From Bacteroidia bacterium (GTDB taxonomy: Bacteria > Bacteroidota > Bacteroidia > Flavobacteriales > Flavobacteriaceae): 24,222 nucleotides of DNA. The stretch covers positions 1 to 24,222 of the forward strand of contig JAUIAA010000004.1 in the NCBI GenBank assembly GCA_030425715.1, written 5' to 3'. The notes under the pieces are model-generated. The model saw nothing but the letters and a program-made list of their open reading frames with translations, did not search any database and had not been told where the DNA came from. Numbering within the stretch: the stretch's first letter is position 1; each line of letters begins with the position of its first letter. Both the position numbers and the translations under genes were made by a program. Below are positions 7,765 to 15,129 of this stretch, in pieces.

Positions 7765-8952
7765 ATGTCAAATCAATTATCAGACAGGATTAACAACTTG
7801 CCTACATCGCAAACATTAGCAATGGCAGCAAAGGCAAGAGAATTAAAAACACAAGGAAAAGATATTATTAGTTTAAGTCTAGGCGAACCAGATTTCAATA
7901 CTCCTGATTTTATTAAGGATGCTGCTATTGAAGCAATTCAAGAAAATTACAATGCCTATACACCTGTAAATGGCTATTTAGAATTACGAGAAGCAATTTG
8001 CCGAAAATTTAAACGCGATAATAATATCCATTACAATCCAGAGCAAATTGTAGTTTCTACCGGTGCAAAACAATCTATTGCCAATGTAGCAATGGTATTG
8101 TTAAACCCAGGTGATGAAGTATTATTACCTGCACCGTATTGGGTTAGTTATTCGGCAATAGCAACTTTGGCGGAGGCTAAATTTGTTGAAATTCCATCTA
8201 CAATTGAAACAGATTTTAAAATTACACCTGAGCAATTAGAAGCAGCAATTACACCAAAAACAAAAATGATTTTCTTCAACTCACCAAATAACCCTAGCGG
8301 TACGGTTTATACTGAAGAAGAGTTTAGAGCATTGGGCAAAGTATTAGAAAAATACCCTCATATTTACATTTTATCGGATGAAATTTATGAGCATATCAAC
8401 TATGGCACTCCAAATTTTAGTATTGCATCCATAGAAAGTTTATACAATAGAACAATTACCGTAAATGGAGTTGCTAAAGCATTTGCCATGACAGGATGGA
8501 GAATTGGTTATTTAGGCGCGCCTGAATGGATAGCAAAAGCTTGTACCAAAATGCAAGGGCAAATCACTTCTGGAACCAATTGTATTGCACAAAGAGCAAC
8601 CATTACTGCCTTAGACAACCCCGTTTCTAAAATCCAGTTTATGGTAGATGAATTTAAAGTTAGAAGAGATTTAATCTTAAATTTATTGGGTAATGTAGAA
8701 GGTATAAAATGTAATGTTCCTCAAGGTGCTTTTTATGTTTTTCCGGATGTTTCCTACTATTTTGGAAAAACTGTTCAAGGCGTAAAAATTGAAAATGCTT
8801 CTGATTTTGCATTATTCATTTTAGAAAAAGCAAATGTAGCCACTGTAACTGGTGAAGCTTTTGGAGCACCAGATTGTATTCGTATTTCTTATGCCGCTTC
8901 ACAAGATGAGATTAAAGAAGCTGTAAAAAGAATTGCCTCCGCATTAAAATAA
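7765..8952 (+). CDS. aspC: aspartate-type aminotransferase, class I subgroup Ib
   Basis: Cytosolic PLP aminotransferase, probably aspartate/2-oxoglutarate, though subgroup Ib enzymes can also act on aromatic or prephenate substrates. 395 residues. Seen: SLSLGEPDFNTPD near 36-48, AYTPVNGYLELREAI at 64-78, the NSPNNPSGTVY motif at 172-182 (Asn176), LSDEIYEHINYG at 203-214 (Asp205 and Tyr208 contact PLP), the PLP-lysine motif NGVAKAFAMTGWRIGYLG (Lys238), and the late carboxylate-binding Arg in CIRISYA. An AGGA sits 6-9 bases before the start, one of the few Shine-Dalgarno-like sites in this window. The gene ends at a clear intrinsic terminator. The gene symbol follows common practice; the exact substrate is inferred. 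Confidence 0.92.
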   Translation: MSNQLSDRINNLPTSQTLAMAAKARELKTQGKDIISLSLGEPDFNTPDFIKDAAIEAIQENYNAYTPVNGYLELREAICRKFKRDNNIHYNPEQIVVSTGAKQSIANVAMVLLNPGDEVLLPAPYWVSYSAIATLAEAKFVEIPSTIETDFKITPEQLEAAITPKTKMIFFNSPNNPSGTVYTEEEFRALGKVLEKYPHIYILSDEIYEHINYGTPNFSIASIESLYNRTITVNGVAKAFAMTGWRIGYLGAPEWIAKACTKMQGQITSGTNCIAQRATITALDNPVSKIQFMVDEFKVRRDLILNLLGNVEGIKCNVPQGAFYVFPDVSYYFGKTVQGVKIENASDFALFILEKANVATVTGEAFGAPDCIRISYAASQDEIKEAVKRIASALK

Positions 8953-8970
8953 ATATCAAACAAATATCTG

Positions 8971-9006
8971 GCCAGCTCAATTAAATTTGGCTGGCTTTTC
9001 TTTTTT
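8971..9006 (+). terminator. intrinsic terminator after the aminotransferase gene
   Basis: Stem GCCAGC(T)CAA pairs with TTGGCTGGC (one bulged T) around a 6-base loop, followed by TTTTCTTTTTT. It is a textbook rho-independent terminator 18 nt after the aminotransferase stop. Its U tract runs directly into the ATG of the next gene at 9007. Confidence 0.88.
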
Positions 9007-9465
9007 ATGGAATTTAAAGAAACTTTTAAAACCAAGTGGGCAGATTTTGACCCAAATAATCACTTAAGACACTCTTCCTATAACGATTATGCTGCGGAAT
9101 GTAGAGTGCGATTCTTTCACCATTACGGACTTTCTTTAACCGAGTTCCATACGTTACATATTGGTCCAGTACTTTTTCAAGAGCATACAAACTTCTATCG
9201 CGAAATAAGTATTGGTGAAAATCTTACGGTAGAATTGTTATTAAAAGGAGTATCGGAAAATGGTGAAAGATTTAAATTTACCCACAACATCTTTAAAGAA
9301 AATGGTGTTTTAGCAGCAACTATTGAAGTTTATGGTGCATGGCTAGATCTAGTAAAAAGAAAACTCACTATTCCTCCTGAAAAAATTATGGATATCTTTA
9401 ACCAATTAAAAAAATCTGATAGTTTTGAAAATATCCCAATTAAAAAACCAGTATCCACTGTGTAA
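9007..9465 (+). CDS. acyl-CoA thioesterase, hotdog fold (4HBT/YbgC-like)
   Basis: A 152-residue single-domain hotdog protein predicted to hydrolyse an acyl-CoA or acyl-ACP thioester. The N-terminal segment WADFDPNNHLRHSSYNDYAAECRVRFF (residues 11-37) is the typical strand-loop-long-helix of the family with the Asp-Pro-x-x-H-x-x-x-x-x-Y pattern. FQEHTNFYREISIGENLTVE and GVLAATIEVYGAWLDL form the later beta strands. The ATG is needed for that first strand, so the start is secure, yet it lies immediately after the U tract of the upstream terminator and has no recognisable ribosome-binding site. The following nuclease gene overlaps its end by 41 nt. The substrate is unknown. Confidence 0.87.
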   Translation: MEFKETFKTKWADFDPNNHLRHSSYNDYAAECRVRFFHHYGLSLTEFHTLHIGPVLFQEHTNFYREISIGENLTVELLLKGVSENGERFKFTHNIFKENGVLAATIEVYGAWLDLVKRKLTIPPEKIMDIFNQLKKSDSFENIPIKKPVSTV

Positions 9466-10222
9466 AAGGTATATTATTACATTTTGTTTATTTGGGTATC
9501 TCATTTCCTGTGGTCAAAAATCAAATAGCTCCATTGATCTAAGTAGCATTGACTTACTGCCAAGCTCTACTACTGGAGTTATTATTACGCATCCTTATTA
9601 TACCTTATCTTATGTAGAAAATATGGAGCAGGCAGAATGGGTAGCTTATGATTTGGATAAAAGTCAGCTCTCGAACAATAGATTTAAAAGACCTTATTTT
9701 ATACAAGATAAAAAAGTAAAATCTGGCTCAGCCGATTGGCGTAACTACAAAAAATCTGGTTATACAAGAGGGCATTTGGTTCCTGCAGGAGATAGAAAAT
9801 TTGACAAAAAAGCCTACGATAACACTTTTTTAACTTCTAATATTTCGCCACAAAAAGAAGATTTTAATGGTGGAATTTGGAATAGGCTGGAAGAAAAAAC
9901 GAGATATTGGGCAGAAAAATACGAAAATATTTATGTCGTTACAGGAGGTGTTTTAGAACCGAATCTAAATACTATTGGTACGGAAAAAGTTGCAGTTCCT
10001 AATTATTTTTATAAAATTTTATTCGATTATACTGAGCCAGATATAAAAGCTATTGCTTTTTTAATACCACATCAAGAAAGCAATAAAGCACTGTATGAAT
10101 TTGTTACTACCATAGATTATATTGAACAAATTACACATATAGATTTTTTCCCAAATTTACCTGATGCATTAGAAAACGAACTAGAGAGCTCGGCAGATTA
10201 TAAAAATTGGAGTTTTAGATAA
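9425..10222 (+). CDS. DNA/RNA non-specific endonuclease, lipoprotein
   Basis: Secreted or membrane-anchored nuclease of the NucA/EndA/Serratia family (PF01223) that cuts DNA and RNA, probably for nutrient scavenging. The catalytic stretch is YTRGHLVPAGD at 113-123, with His117 as general base (DRGH in the consensus, here TRGH), and the magnesium-binding Asn148 followed by Glu156 in NGGIWNRLE. With the TTG start at 9425 the N-terminus is an ideal lipoprotein signal: Lys14-Arg15, a hydrophobic core and LISC with Cys29. No ATG occurs in this frame before residue 67, inside the domain, and a stop lies at 9407, so a non-ATG start overlapping the thioesterase gene by 41 nt is required unless the sequence has an error. 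It converges on nadB with only 10 nt between stops. Confidence 0.87.
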   Translation: MKISQLKNQYPLCKRYIITFCLFGYLISCGQKSNSSIDLSSIDLLPSSTTGVIITHPYYTLSYVENMEQAEWVAYDLDKSQLSNNRFKRPYFIQDKKVKSGSADWRNYKKSGYTRGHLVPAGDRKFDKKAYDNTFLTSNISPQKEDFNGGIWNRLEEKTRYWAEKYENIYVVTGGVLEPNLNTIGTEKVAVPNYFYKILFDYTEPDIKAIAFLIPHQESNKALYEFVTTIDYIEQITHIDFFPNLPDALENELESSADYKNWSFR

Positions 10223-10232
10223 ATACTTGAAT

Positions 10233-11801
10233 TTATACAAGATCTAAATTATAATACGCACCCTTATTTTCTTTTCTTTCAATAGATTGTTTTACAATTA
10301 AATAAGCTACAGCGTTTAGGTTTCTTAGTTCGCATAACTGAGGAGAAAGCTTTGATTTTTCGTATAATTTTTCGGTATCTTGATAAATGTAATTTAAATG
10401 ATCCAAGGCCATTTGTAATCTGTCATTCGATCGTACAATGGCTACCAAATCACTCATAATACTTTGTACGGTATTGATGTTGTGAGATATCAAAACTAGT
10501 TCTTCAGGTACAATGGTACCATCTTCGTTCCATTCTGGGATGTCTTCTTTTTTAGAACTTAATTCATTTCCATTTTCCAATATACCTTTAACTATATTTC
10601 GTGCATACACCAATCCTTCTAACAATGAATTGGATGCCAATCTATTTGCCCCGTGTAATCCAGTTCTAGAACATTCGCCACATGCCAATAAATTTTGGAT
10701 TGTGGTGTTTCCATTACTATCCACTACTACTCCACCACATAAATAATGACAAGCAGGCACTACGGGAATTAAATCTTTTTCAAAACGAATTCCCAATTGC
10801 AAACACTTTTCGTTAATATTAGGAAAATGATGCACAAATGCGTCCTTATCCAAATGTCTACAATCTAAATAAACACACCTCTCCCCTGATTTATTTAACT
10901 CATTATCAATAGCTCTTGCCACTATATCTCGTGATGCTAGTTCTGCTCTTTCATCTACAGCTAACATAAAACGCTCTCCCTTTTTATTCCGTAAATAAGC
11001 ACCAAAACCTCTCACGGCTTCCGATATTAAAAAAGCTGGACTTTCCCCTGGTTCAAATAACGCGGTTGGATGAAATTGCACAAACTCCATTTCTACAATC
11101 TTAGCTTTCGCACGATAAGCCATGGCAACACCATCTCCCGTTGCAATTCTTGGGTTGGTAGAAGATGCGTAAACCTGACCAATACCTCCAGTTGCTAAAA
11201 TAGTTTTCGCAGCCAAATAGGTATCAATTTTATTGGTTTTCTGGTTCAACACATATGCCCCATAACACGATAATTTAGTACTATCTTTCTTTTTACTTTT
11301 TATATGATGGTCTGTAATTAAATCAATTGCAAAATGATAAGGCAATACTTCAATATTATCTAAAAAAGCAACTTGTTCTAGCAAAGTTTTTTCAATTTCA
11401 AAGCCAGTAATGTCTTTATGATGTATGATTCTATTAGCTGAATGTCCTCCTTCTTTACCTAAATTTAAATTGCCATTTTTATCTCGGTCGAACTCTGCTC
11501 CCCAATCCATTAACTCTTGCATGCAAGAGGGAGCCTCTTCAACCACTTTAGTTACTACGGTTTTATCGTTTAAATAATCTCCCGCTTTTAAAGTGTCTTT
11601 TATATGACTTTCAAAATTATCTGTAGGCGACCAAACTGCAGCAACTCCTCCTTGCGCATATTTAGTATTGGATTCATTTTTAGAAGATTTGGTAACAATT
11701 AAAACTTTCTTTTCTTGAAAAGATTTAGCAAGCTTAATTGCCGTGGTAAGTCCTGCAACCCCAGAGCCTAGTATTAAGAAATCGGTTTTAAATTTAGTCA
11801 T
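10233..11801 (-). CDS. nadB: L-aspartate oxidase
   Basis: FAD enzyme that oxidises L-aspartate to iminoaspartate, first step of the aspartate route to quinolinate and NAD. 522 residues, the usual length. Seen: the N-terminal dinucleotide-binding motif ILGSGVAGLTTAIKLA (10-25), KYAQGGVAAVW, the substrate-side segment VEMEFVQFHPTALFEPGE, ISEAVRGFGAYLRN, DERAELASRDIVARAID, and a C-terminal helical domain ending in EXKGAYYN-like residues. These are the landmarks of NadB rather than fumarate reductase or SdhA, and the link to nadA confirms it. The ATG overlaps the nadA stop by 8 nt, so translation is coupled. Confidence 0.97.
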   Translation of the reverse strand: MTKFKTDFLILGSGVAGLTTAIKLAKSFQEKKVLIVTKSSKNESNTKYAQGGVAAVWSPTDNFESHIKDTLKAGDYLNDKTVVTKVVEEAPSCMQELMDWGAEFDRDKNGNLNLGKEGGHSANRIIHHKDITGFEIEKTLLEQVAFLDNIEVLPYHFAIDLITDHHIKSKKKDSTKLSCYGAYVLNQKTNKIDTYLAAKTILATGGIGQVYASSTNPRIATGDGVAMAYRAKAKIVEMEFVQFHPTALFEPGESPAFLISEAVRGFGAYLRNKKGERFMLAVDERAELASRDIVARAIDNELNKSGERCVYLDCRHLDKDAFVHHFPNINEKCLQLGIRFEKDLIPVVPACHYLCGGVVVDSNGNTTIQNLLACGECSRTGLHGANRLASNSLLEGLVYARNIVKGILENGNELSSKKEDIPEWNEDGTIVPEELVLISHNINTVQSIMSDLVAIVRSNDRLQMALDHLNYIYQDTEKLYEKSKLSPQLCELRNLNAVAYLIVKQSIERKENKGAYYNLDLV

Positions 11802-12807
11802 CTTTTGTAGATGAGATTTCTAACATTCTTTGAATTGGCAACAATGCTTTCTTTTGTATTTCTTCATCTACATGTACCTCTGGCAATTCGTGCTCCATAC
11901 ACAAATATAATTTTTGCATGGTGTTCATTTTCATGTATGGACACTCACTACAAGCACAAGAGTTATCTTCTTGAGCAGGGGCAGGAATTAACTCTTTATC
12001 GGGTACTTCTTTTTGCATTTCGTGTAAAATACCAGCTTCTGTTGCTACAATAAATTTATTTGCCGGATTGGTTTTTACATAATTAATCAGTCCCGAAGTG
12101 GAACCAATATATTCTGCCGTTTTTAAAATATGTGCTTCCGATTCAGGGTGGGCTATAATCTTTGCTTGTGGATTGATTTCAAAAGTTTTTAGCAATTTAT
12201 CTATAGAAAATGCTTCGTGCACAATACAAGCACCATCCCAAAGTAACATTTCTCTGCCTGTTTCTTTTTGTATCCAAGCGCCTAAATTTTTATCAGGAGC
12301 AAAAATAATAGGCTGGTCTAATGGTACAGAATCTACAATTTTTTTTGCATTTGAAGATGTACAACACAAATCACTTATTGCCTTTACTTCTGCCGAAGTA
12401 TTGACATAGGTAATTACCAAATGATCTGGGTTTTTATCTTTTAAAGCTTGCAAAGATTCAGCAGGACAAGACTCTGATAAAGAGCAACCTGCATTTAAAT
12501 CTGGCAATAATACTTTTTTATCTGGATTTAAAATTTTTGCGGTTTCTGCCATAAAATGAACTCCAGCAAATACGATGATATCTGCATCTACTTCGGCTGC
12601 TTTATACGAAAGCGCTAAACTATCTCCTACAAAATCAGCAATATCCTGTATAGCAGGCTCTTGGTAGTAATGTGCCAAAATTACTGCATTTTTTTCCTTT
12701 TTTAGTCTATTAATTTCTGCAACGAAATCAATATCTTTTGGCGTATCAACATCAAGGAATCCTACCTCTGTTAAATTTTTCTTTGCTTTTTCTATATTCT
12801 GATTCAT
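11794..12807 (-). CDS. nadA: quinolinate synthase
   Basis: [4Fe-4S] enzyme that condenses iminoaspartate with dihydroxyacetone phosphate to form quinolinate. 337 residues. Seen: ILAHYYQEPAIQDIADFVGDS at the N-terminus, AGVHFMAETAKIL, NAGCSLSESC with Cys108, YVNTSAEVKAISDLCCTSSN, WDGACIVHE with Cys194, AHPESE, TEAGILHEM and the C-terminal CACSECPYMKMN cluster (Cys284, 286, 289). One cysteine from each of these three places supplies the cluster in the family. First gene of a nadA-nadB operon with its own promoter; the oxygen-sensitive product is passed from NadB, and the unstable intermediate fits tight coupling. Confidence 0.97.
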   Translation of the reverse strand: MNQNIEKAKKNLTEVGFLDVDTPKDIDFVAEINRLKKEKNAVILAHYYQEPAIQDIADFVGDSLALSYKAAEVDADIIVFAGVHFMAETAKILNPDKKVLLPDLNAGCSLSESCPAESLQALKDKNPDHLVITYVNTSAEVKAISDLCCTSSNAKKIVDSVPLDQPIIFAPDKNLGAWIQKETGREMLLWDGACIVHEAFSIDKLLKTFEINPQAKIIAHPESEAHILKTAEYIGSTSGLINYVKTNPANKFIVATEAGILHEMQKEVPDKELIPAPAQEDNSCACSECPYMKMNTMQKLYLCMEHELPEVHVDEEIQKKALLPIQRMLEISSTKDD

Positions 12808-12829
12808 TTTATAAATTTTCAGTAATATA

Positions 12830-12860
12830 CAAAATTACGGTTTTAAGTAGAAAATGCAAA
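12830..12860 (-). promoter_or_regulatory. promoter of nadA-nadB
   Basis: On the minus strand TTTG (12860-12857), a 19-nt spacer and TAATTTTG (12837-12830), an exact match to the Bacteroidota TTTG/TAnnTTTG promoter. The -7 box ends 22 nt before the nadA ATG, leaving a short leader. This is the clearest sigma-ABfr-type promoter in the window. Confidence 0.75.
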
Positions 12861-12893
12861 AGTTATATTAGTGAAACAGTGGTGTAAAAAAAA

Positions 12894-12970
12894 TGTTGAA
12901 AACGAACGATCTTCATTACTAATGAGTGTCTTTTAAAGTTCTAGTTATCTTTAATTGCTCGTTTTCAACA
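12894..12970 (-). terminator. 77-bp element with 12-bp inverted repeats and T8 tract; probable complex terminator
   Basis: Perfect 12-bp arms TGTTGAAAACGA (12894-12905) and TCGTTTTCAACA (12959-12970) enclose 53 bases. Inside are a second inverted repeat (TTAAAG 12933-12938 / CTTTAA 12949-12954) and a palindrome TCATTA-C-TAATGA (12913-12925). Read on the minus strand the outer stem is followed by eight T after one A, so it fits termination of the upstream methyltransferase gene, whose stop lies 27 nt before it. The long, structured loop is unusual for a simple terminator. Confidence 0.6.
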
Positions 12971-12997
12971 AACAAGGGGAATTTCTGTATTTTTATC

Positions 12998-14062
12998 TTA
13001 AATTTTTGCTTCTAAAATTAAATTAAATGGCGTTTCCGTTGCTTTTCTAACTTGAGAAAAACCGCCTAACTCAATAACTTCTTTTAATTTTTTTTCACCT
13101 GCTTGTGCCCCAAGAGCCAACCCTACTTCTTGATTTAAGGAACACGGTACACAAAGTGTGGTAGAAAAAGCATAAAAAGCCCTCCCAACAGGATTGATAT
13201 TAGCTTCTAATGTATCGTTTGCAAATGGCTCTACTACCATACAAGTTCCATCTGGTTTTAAAGATTTTTTTACATGCGCCATAGCTCCTACGGGGTCACC
13301 CATATCGTGTAAACAATCAAAAAAAGTAATAAAATCATAGGCTTCCCCAGGAAAATCCTTGGCGGTAGCCAATTGAAAAGAAATATTAGTTAAACCACAT
13401 TTTTCGGCTTCCGCTTGCGCATGCTCTACCGACTTATCATGAAAATCATAACCTATAAATTGAGATTTTGGAAATGCTTTTGCCATAACTATAGTAGAGG
13501 CACCATGGCCACAACCTATATCGGCAACTTTTGCCCCCGCTAACAATTTATCTTCTACACCGTTTAATGAAGGAATCCAATTTTGTACTAAATTATGGCT
13601 ATAAGAAGGACTAAAAAACTTTTCCGTTCCACAAAATAAACAAGAGCTATGATCACCCCATGAAACTCCTTCGCCAGTTTTAAAAGCTTTTTCAATCTTT
13701 TCTTCATCTTGGTAAACAGAACTTATTGCATAAAACGCACCTGTCATAAATACTGGGCTAGTTTCATCACCAAATACAGCGGCTTGTTCTGGCGTCATGC
13801 TATAGCTATCACTTTGCGCATCATACATAATATAACCTGACCCCGCCTGCGCTCCTAGCCATTCTCTAACATATCTTTCGGTGGTTCCCGTGGCATTAGC
13901 CAATTCTTCTGAACGCATTGCTTCGCTATTTGCTAAGGCTTTAAATAAACCTAATTTGTCTCCCAACATTACCAAAGACCCATTTGCTGCAGCTCCCATT
14001 TCTGTAACTACTTTTCCTAACAATTCGTTAAGTTTCGTTTCATTCAATTCCATTAATTCCAT
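12998..14062 (-). CDS. SAM-dependent methyltransferase with N-terminal winged-helix domain (Rv2258c-like)
   Basis: A 354-residue protein. Residues about 8-100 resemble the winged-helix/dimerisation domain seen in Rv2258c-like and O-methyltransferase-like proteins (LGLFKALA, SEELANATGTTERYVREWLGAQAGSGYI). Residues about 150-354 are a class I methyltransferase with motif I KVADIGCGHGAST (178-190), FIGYDFHDKSVEHAQAEAE for motif II, and YDFITFFDCLHDMGDP for motif IV. Two cysteine pairs (C141-x2-C144 and LCVPCS near 298) stand out and might bind a metal. The substrate is unknown; a small molecule is likely by family. It is transcribed divergently from the LytTR regulator, across a 320-nt region that holds the shared TAGGAC element, so it may be in the same regulon (inference). 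Confidence 0.85.
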   Translation of the reverse strand: MELMELNETKLNELLGKVVTEMGAAANGSLVMLGDKLGLFKALANSEAMRSEELANATGTTERYVREWLGAQAGSGYIMYDAQSDSYSMTPEQAAVFGDETSPVFMTGAFYAISSVYQDEEKIEKAFKTGEGVSWGDHSSCLFCGTEKFFSPSYSHNLVQNWIPSLNGVEDKLLAGAKVADIGCGHGASTIVMAKAFPKSQFIGYDFHDKSVEHAQAEAEKCGLTNISFQLATAKDFPGEAYDFITFFDCLHDMGDPVGAMAHVKKSLKPDGTCMVVEPFANDTLEANINPVGRAFYAFSTTLCVPCSLNQEVGLALGAQAGEKKLKEVIELGGFSQVRKATETPFNLILEAKI

Positions 14063-14173
14063 AATTGTTGATTTAAATTGTTAATACAACTTTTAGCAGC
14101 AAACCTTTATCCATAACCTTATTTTTGAAAGGGTAACGAAGCTAATTTCAAAATATAATTTAAACAAGTGTTT

Positions 14174-14200
14174 TAGGACAAACATCTTGTAAATTTGTCC
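14174..14200 (+). promoter_or_regulatory. shared regulatory element, copy 1 (upstream of LytTR regulator)
   Basis: TAGGAC, 14 nt, TTTGTCC. It includes the perfect dyad GGACAAA-N11-TTTGTCC, and a -7-like box TAAATTTG (14190-14197) overlaps its right arm. The same arrangement with the same spacing occurs upstream of the sensor kinase. It lies 182 nt before the regulator ATG and 111 nt before the divergent methyltransferase ATG. Confidence 0.65.
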
Positions 14201-14203
14201 GAA

Positions 14204-14220
14204 GTAAATGTTTTATTTAC
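14204..14220. repeat. inverted repeat GTAAAT-N5-ATTTAC beside the regulatory element
   Basis: A perfect 6-bp inverted repeat with a 5-base spacer, 3 nt downstream of copy 1 of the shared element. It has no counterpart at copy 2. It could be a second binding site or a leader hairpin. Confidence 0.4.
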
Positions 14221-14382
14221 CGAGTAACATTTTGAGCATTTTTGGCTTAATAAAATTGCCCTTTCAAACTTTAGCACCGGCAATACTTGTTTTCCTTAAT
14301 AAAATGTTGTAAATTTCCTTATCCTTAATACATCTAACTTAACATTAACCTACTGGATAGCAAATATTTGTTGTCCCAAAAA

Positions 14383-15129
14383 ATGAAAGACCCTGTTAAA
14401 ATATTTATTGTAGAAGATGAAATGATTATTGGTGCCAACATCTCTTTACAATTGAGTAATTTGGGCTACGAGGTTACAGGAATTGTACCTCGTGGAGAAG
14501 AGGCTTTGATTCACATTCAACAAAATATTCCTGATATTGTTATTTTAGACATTCAATTAAAAGGTAAGCTCGATGGTGTTGAAACTGCTAAAATTATCCA
14601 AAAAAAATACGGCGTACCTGTTATTTATTTAACTGCCAATGTAGACCAAACAAACTTTGATCGCGCCAAAGAAACCAATCCATATGCCTTTATTTCTAAA
14701 CCTTTTAAAAAATTAGATTTGCAAAGGGCAGTTGCTTTAGCGGTAGGTAGAATTCAGTTAAAGAACAACAATTCCCAGTTAAAAAACAATACAAAACCTA
14801 CTCCTACCTTTGTTCTTGAAGATAGTATTTTTGTGAAGCACCATGAAAAAATGGTAAAAATACTTATCAATGATATACTTTATATAGAAGCAGAAAGAAA
14901 CTATTGTAGAATTATTACCAAAGACAAAGAAAGTCTTTTGGTAATGACCTTAAAAGATATAGATCAAAAATTACCTAAGATCCATTTTTTAAGAATTCAT
15001 CGATCGTTTATTGTAAACCTATCTAAAATAGAAGAAGTAGCGAATACACATGTGGTAATCTCTAGAAAAGCAGTTCCGATAAGTAAATCTTTACGAAACG
15101 AACTACTTAACAGGCTACAAACCATTTAA
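14383..15129 (+). CDS. response regulator with LytTR DNA-binding domain
   Basis: Cytosolic two-component regulator, 248 residues from the ATG at 14383. This start is preferred over the in-frame TTG at 14368 because MKDPVKIFIVEDE begins the receiver domain at the usual distance. Receiver (about 5-125): acidic pocket Glu11-Asp12, phospho-acceptor Asp56 in DIVILDIQL, Thr84 in YLTAN and Lys106 in ISKPF. LytTR domain (about 150-245): KILINDILYIEAERNYCRI, then IHFLRIHRSFIVNLSKIEEV and PISKSLRNELLN. It should bind DNA as a transcription regulator after phosphorylation by the adjacent kinase. It is tail to tail with that kinase; their stop codons overlap in TTAA. It is a candidate to recognise the shared TAGGAC element. 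Confidence 0.93.
   Translation: MKDPVKIFIVEDEMIIGANISLQLSNLGYEVTGIVPRGEEALIHIQQNIPDIVILDIQLKGKLDGVETAKIIQKKYGVPVIYLTANVDQTNFDRAKETNPYAFISKPFKKLDLQRAVALAVGRIQLKNNNSQLKNNTKPTPTFVLEDSIFVKHHEKMVKILINDILYIEAERNYCRIITKDKESLLVMTLKDIDQKLPKIHFLRIHRSFIVNLSKIEEVANTHVVISRKAVPISKSLRNELLNRLQTI
15126..15129. other. overlapping stop codons of the two-component pair
   Basis: The regulator's TAA (15127-15129) and the kinase's TAA (complement of 15126-15128) share the palindrome TTAA. No terminator fits between the genes, so each transcript must run into the other gene's antisense strand. Confidence 0.9.

Larger units (their letters stand above)
14063..14382. other. 320-nt divergent intergenic region (methyltransferase / LytTR regulator)
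   Basis: No credible gene. It contains, left to right, the TAGGAC-N14-TTTGTCC element (14174-14200), an adjoining inverted repeat GTAAAT-N5-ATTTAC (14204-14220), a looser one ATTGCC-N18-GGCAAT (14255-14284), and a second promoter-like pair TTG-N20-TAAATTTC (14287-14317) closer to the regulator start. The 10-mer TTGTAAATTT occurs twice (14188-14197 and 14308-14317), each time at a promoter-like site. No good -7 box was found for the methyltransferase on the minus strand. Confidence 0.6.

Noticed and set aside
12463..12480. AGGACAAG in nadA as a further copy of the shared element
   Set aside because: Coding sequence around the SESC cluster motif, and no TTTGTCC 14 nt away.
12894..12970. The 77-bp inverted-repeat element as an integron attC site
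   Set aside because: attC sites start with an RYYYAAC-type and end with a GTTRRRY-type box; here the ends are the other way round (GTTGAAA outside left, TTTCAAC outside right), and no integrase or cassette array is near.
14368..14370. TTG at 14368 as start of the response regulator
   Set aside because: ATG at 14383 in the same frame begins the receiver domain at the normal distance.
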